Assembly: GCA_018679295.1 (NCBI GenBank)
Contig: JAHHLP010000316.1
Coordinates: 1-17,241, forward strand
Direction of reading: 5' to 3'
DNA from: Rhodothermia bacterium
GTDB lineage: Bacteria > Bacteroidota > Rhodothermia > Rhodothermales > JABDKH01
DNA: 17,241 bases
A program made the position numbers and the translations under genes. Positions 16,409 to 17,241 of this stretch are shown in pieces (position 1 is the first letter of the stretch; every line of letters begins with the position of its first letter). The notes beneath the pieces are model-generated. The model ran no database searches and was not told where the DNA came from. It saw only the letters and a program-made list of their open reading frames with translations.

Positions 16409-17155
16409 CTAAATCACCTTCGCTTCGTTGGCCAGCTTGTTTACGAGGGTGCCCGCCATCTCATTCGGCTCTCCGTCCAGCATCACCCCGGGCTCTCTTC
16501 CGGGAGGATCGAACACGTCTATCGTCTGCGATCGCGGAGAAACGTTGCCGCCAACCTGGTCCATCGGCAGCGACTCGATGGTTTTCTTCTTGGCCGCCAT
16601 GATTCCCCTCAGGTTTGGAATGCGCGGGTCGTTCATGTCGTTGGAACAGGTGACCAGGCACGGAGGGCTCAGAACCAGAATCTCCTGCCCTGAATCTCCC
16701 TGCCGCGTAACGACGAGTCGGTCCCCCTCGATGTCGAGACCAACCGCATTGGAGGCGTACGGAAGGCCTTTCATTTCGGCCAGCATCGGGCCGGTCAGCC
16801 CAGCGTCCGTATCCTGCGCCTGTTTGCCGCACGCGATGACATCGTACTCCCTACCCTCGAAGAAGCCGGCCAGCATGCTTGCGATGGCAAACGAATCCAG
16901 CTTGTCATGATCTTCCGCAATGATGTGATAGGCATCGTCAGCACCCATCGCGAGTGCCTTTCGGATTGTCTCCGTAGCACCGGATGGACCGACGAGGACG
17001 AGGTCGACGGTGCCGCCATGCTTCTCCTTAAGAACGATCGCCTCCTCTACCGCCGAGGCATCATACGCGTTGAGAACCATGCGACCCGTATGAACCGGGG
17101 CGGCTACGTCGGGGACCTGCTTGATGCAAACACAGAAACGCATTCCGCTCGACAT
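16409..17155 (-). CDS. etfB: Electron transfer flavoprotein beta subunit (FixA/EtfB)
   Basis: Partner of EtfA; binds AMP in ordinary ETFs or a second FAD in bifurcating ones. Family features are 'CVCIKQVPD' near the N-terminus, 'VLVGPSGATETIRKALAMGA' (53-72), 'GKQAQDTDAGLTGPMLAE' (110-127) and the beta signature ending in 'DPRIPNLRGIMAAKKKTIE' (176-194). Length is 248 residues. Met5 (17143, 'MRFCVCIKQVP') fits the usual N-terminus as well as the listed start. The LTGP segment resembles FixA-type proteins more than human ETFB (QTGQ), but this alone does not show bifurcation. It is the first gene of the fix-gcdH cluster; its promoter should lie in 17156-17241 or beyond. Confidence 0.95.
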   Translation of the reverse strand: MSSGMRFCVCIKQVPDVAAPVHTGRMVLNAYDASAVEEAIVLKEKHGGTVDLVLVGPSGATETIRKALAMGADDAYHIIAEDHDKLDSFAIASMLAGFFEGREYDVIACGKQAQDTDAGLTGPMLAEMKGLPYASNAVGLDIEGDRLVVTRQGDSGQEILVLSPPCLVTCSNDMNDPRIPNLRGIMAAKKKTIESLPMDQVGGNVSPRSQTIDVFDPPGREPGVMLDGEPNEMAGTLVNKLANEAKVI

Positions 17156-17241
17156 TCAAATCTTGGGAGTCAGGACGCTAAGCCGGACGCGGCCGTGACC
17201 GGCAAAATCGAGTTGAAGAACTTACAAAATGGACTCTCGAC
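17156..17241 (-). promoter_or_regulatory. Upstream region of the fixABCX-gcdH cluster
   Basis: The last 86 bp hold the leader and probably the promoter of the cluster, since no gene on the same strand is seen upstream within the window. On the minus strand two TTTG tracts occur (about 17227 and 17204), but no convincing -35/-10 or TTTG/TAnnTTTG pair is visible. The boundary is cut by the window edge. Confidence 0.35.

Noticed and set aside
17230..17241. ATG at the right edge on the plus strand, possibly the start of a divergent gene
   Set aside because: Only four codons are visible, so nothing supports it.

Overview
The window looks like an ordinary chromosomal stretch from a moderately GC-rich bacterium, about 55-60% GC by eye. 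My best guess is the Bacteroidota/Rhodothermota side of the tree. Three things point there. The N-terminus of Lon carries an acidic leader ending in a 'PLP.P.EEKEM' segment before the 'LPILALRNTVLFPG' core, as I recall for Bacteroidota Lon. DNA topoisomerase I lacks zinc-finger cysteines and instead has several 'GRYGPYV' C-terminal repeats and a lysine-rich tail. Most starts have no clear Shine-Dalgarno sequence. The assignment is inference; no rRNA or other marker gene is present.

Layout. Positions 6-1484 (+) hold a soluble-looking hybrid histidine kinase (sensor, HisKA, HATPase, receiver), possibly cut at its 5' end by the window edge. Positions 1647-4145 (+) hold the ATP-dependent protease Lon. 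Positions 4187-4821 (-) hold two small, unrecognised, translationally coupled helical proteins with charged tails. They converge on lon and diverge from rsgA (4948-5895, +), the ribosome-assembly GTPase. rsgA in turn converges, 8 bp away, on topA (5904-8606, -). A 307-bp divergent intergenic region with a hairpin in the topA leader separates topA from ppdK (8914-11625, +), pyruvate phosphate dikinase. A perfect 13-bp hairpin at 11689-11719 separates ppdK from a small single-pass membrane protein with a predicted coiled coil (11785-12114, -).

The last third (12423-17155, all on -) is one functional unit: etfB/fixA, etfA/fixB, fixC, fixX and a glutaryl-CoA dehydrogenase gene (gcdH). GcdH oxidises and decarboxylates glutaryl-CoA to crotonyl-CoA and passes electrons to the flavoprotein EtfAB. 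FixC with the iron-sulfur protein FixX would pass them to the quinone pool. The cluster therefore reads as a self-contained acyl-CoA-to-quinone electron branch for lysine/tryptophan or aromatic-acid breakdown. Whether the Etf-FixCX complex instead bifurcates electrons cannot be settled from the sequence by eye.

I found no mobile element, CRISPR array, tRNA, rRNA or clear sign of horizontal transfer, and no convincing novel defence or biosynthetic system. The most interesting unexplained items are the coupled small-protein pair next to rsgA, the PspB-like small membrane protein, the gene-poor stretch at 12115-12422, and the gcdH-fix linkage.
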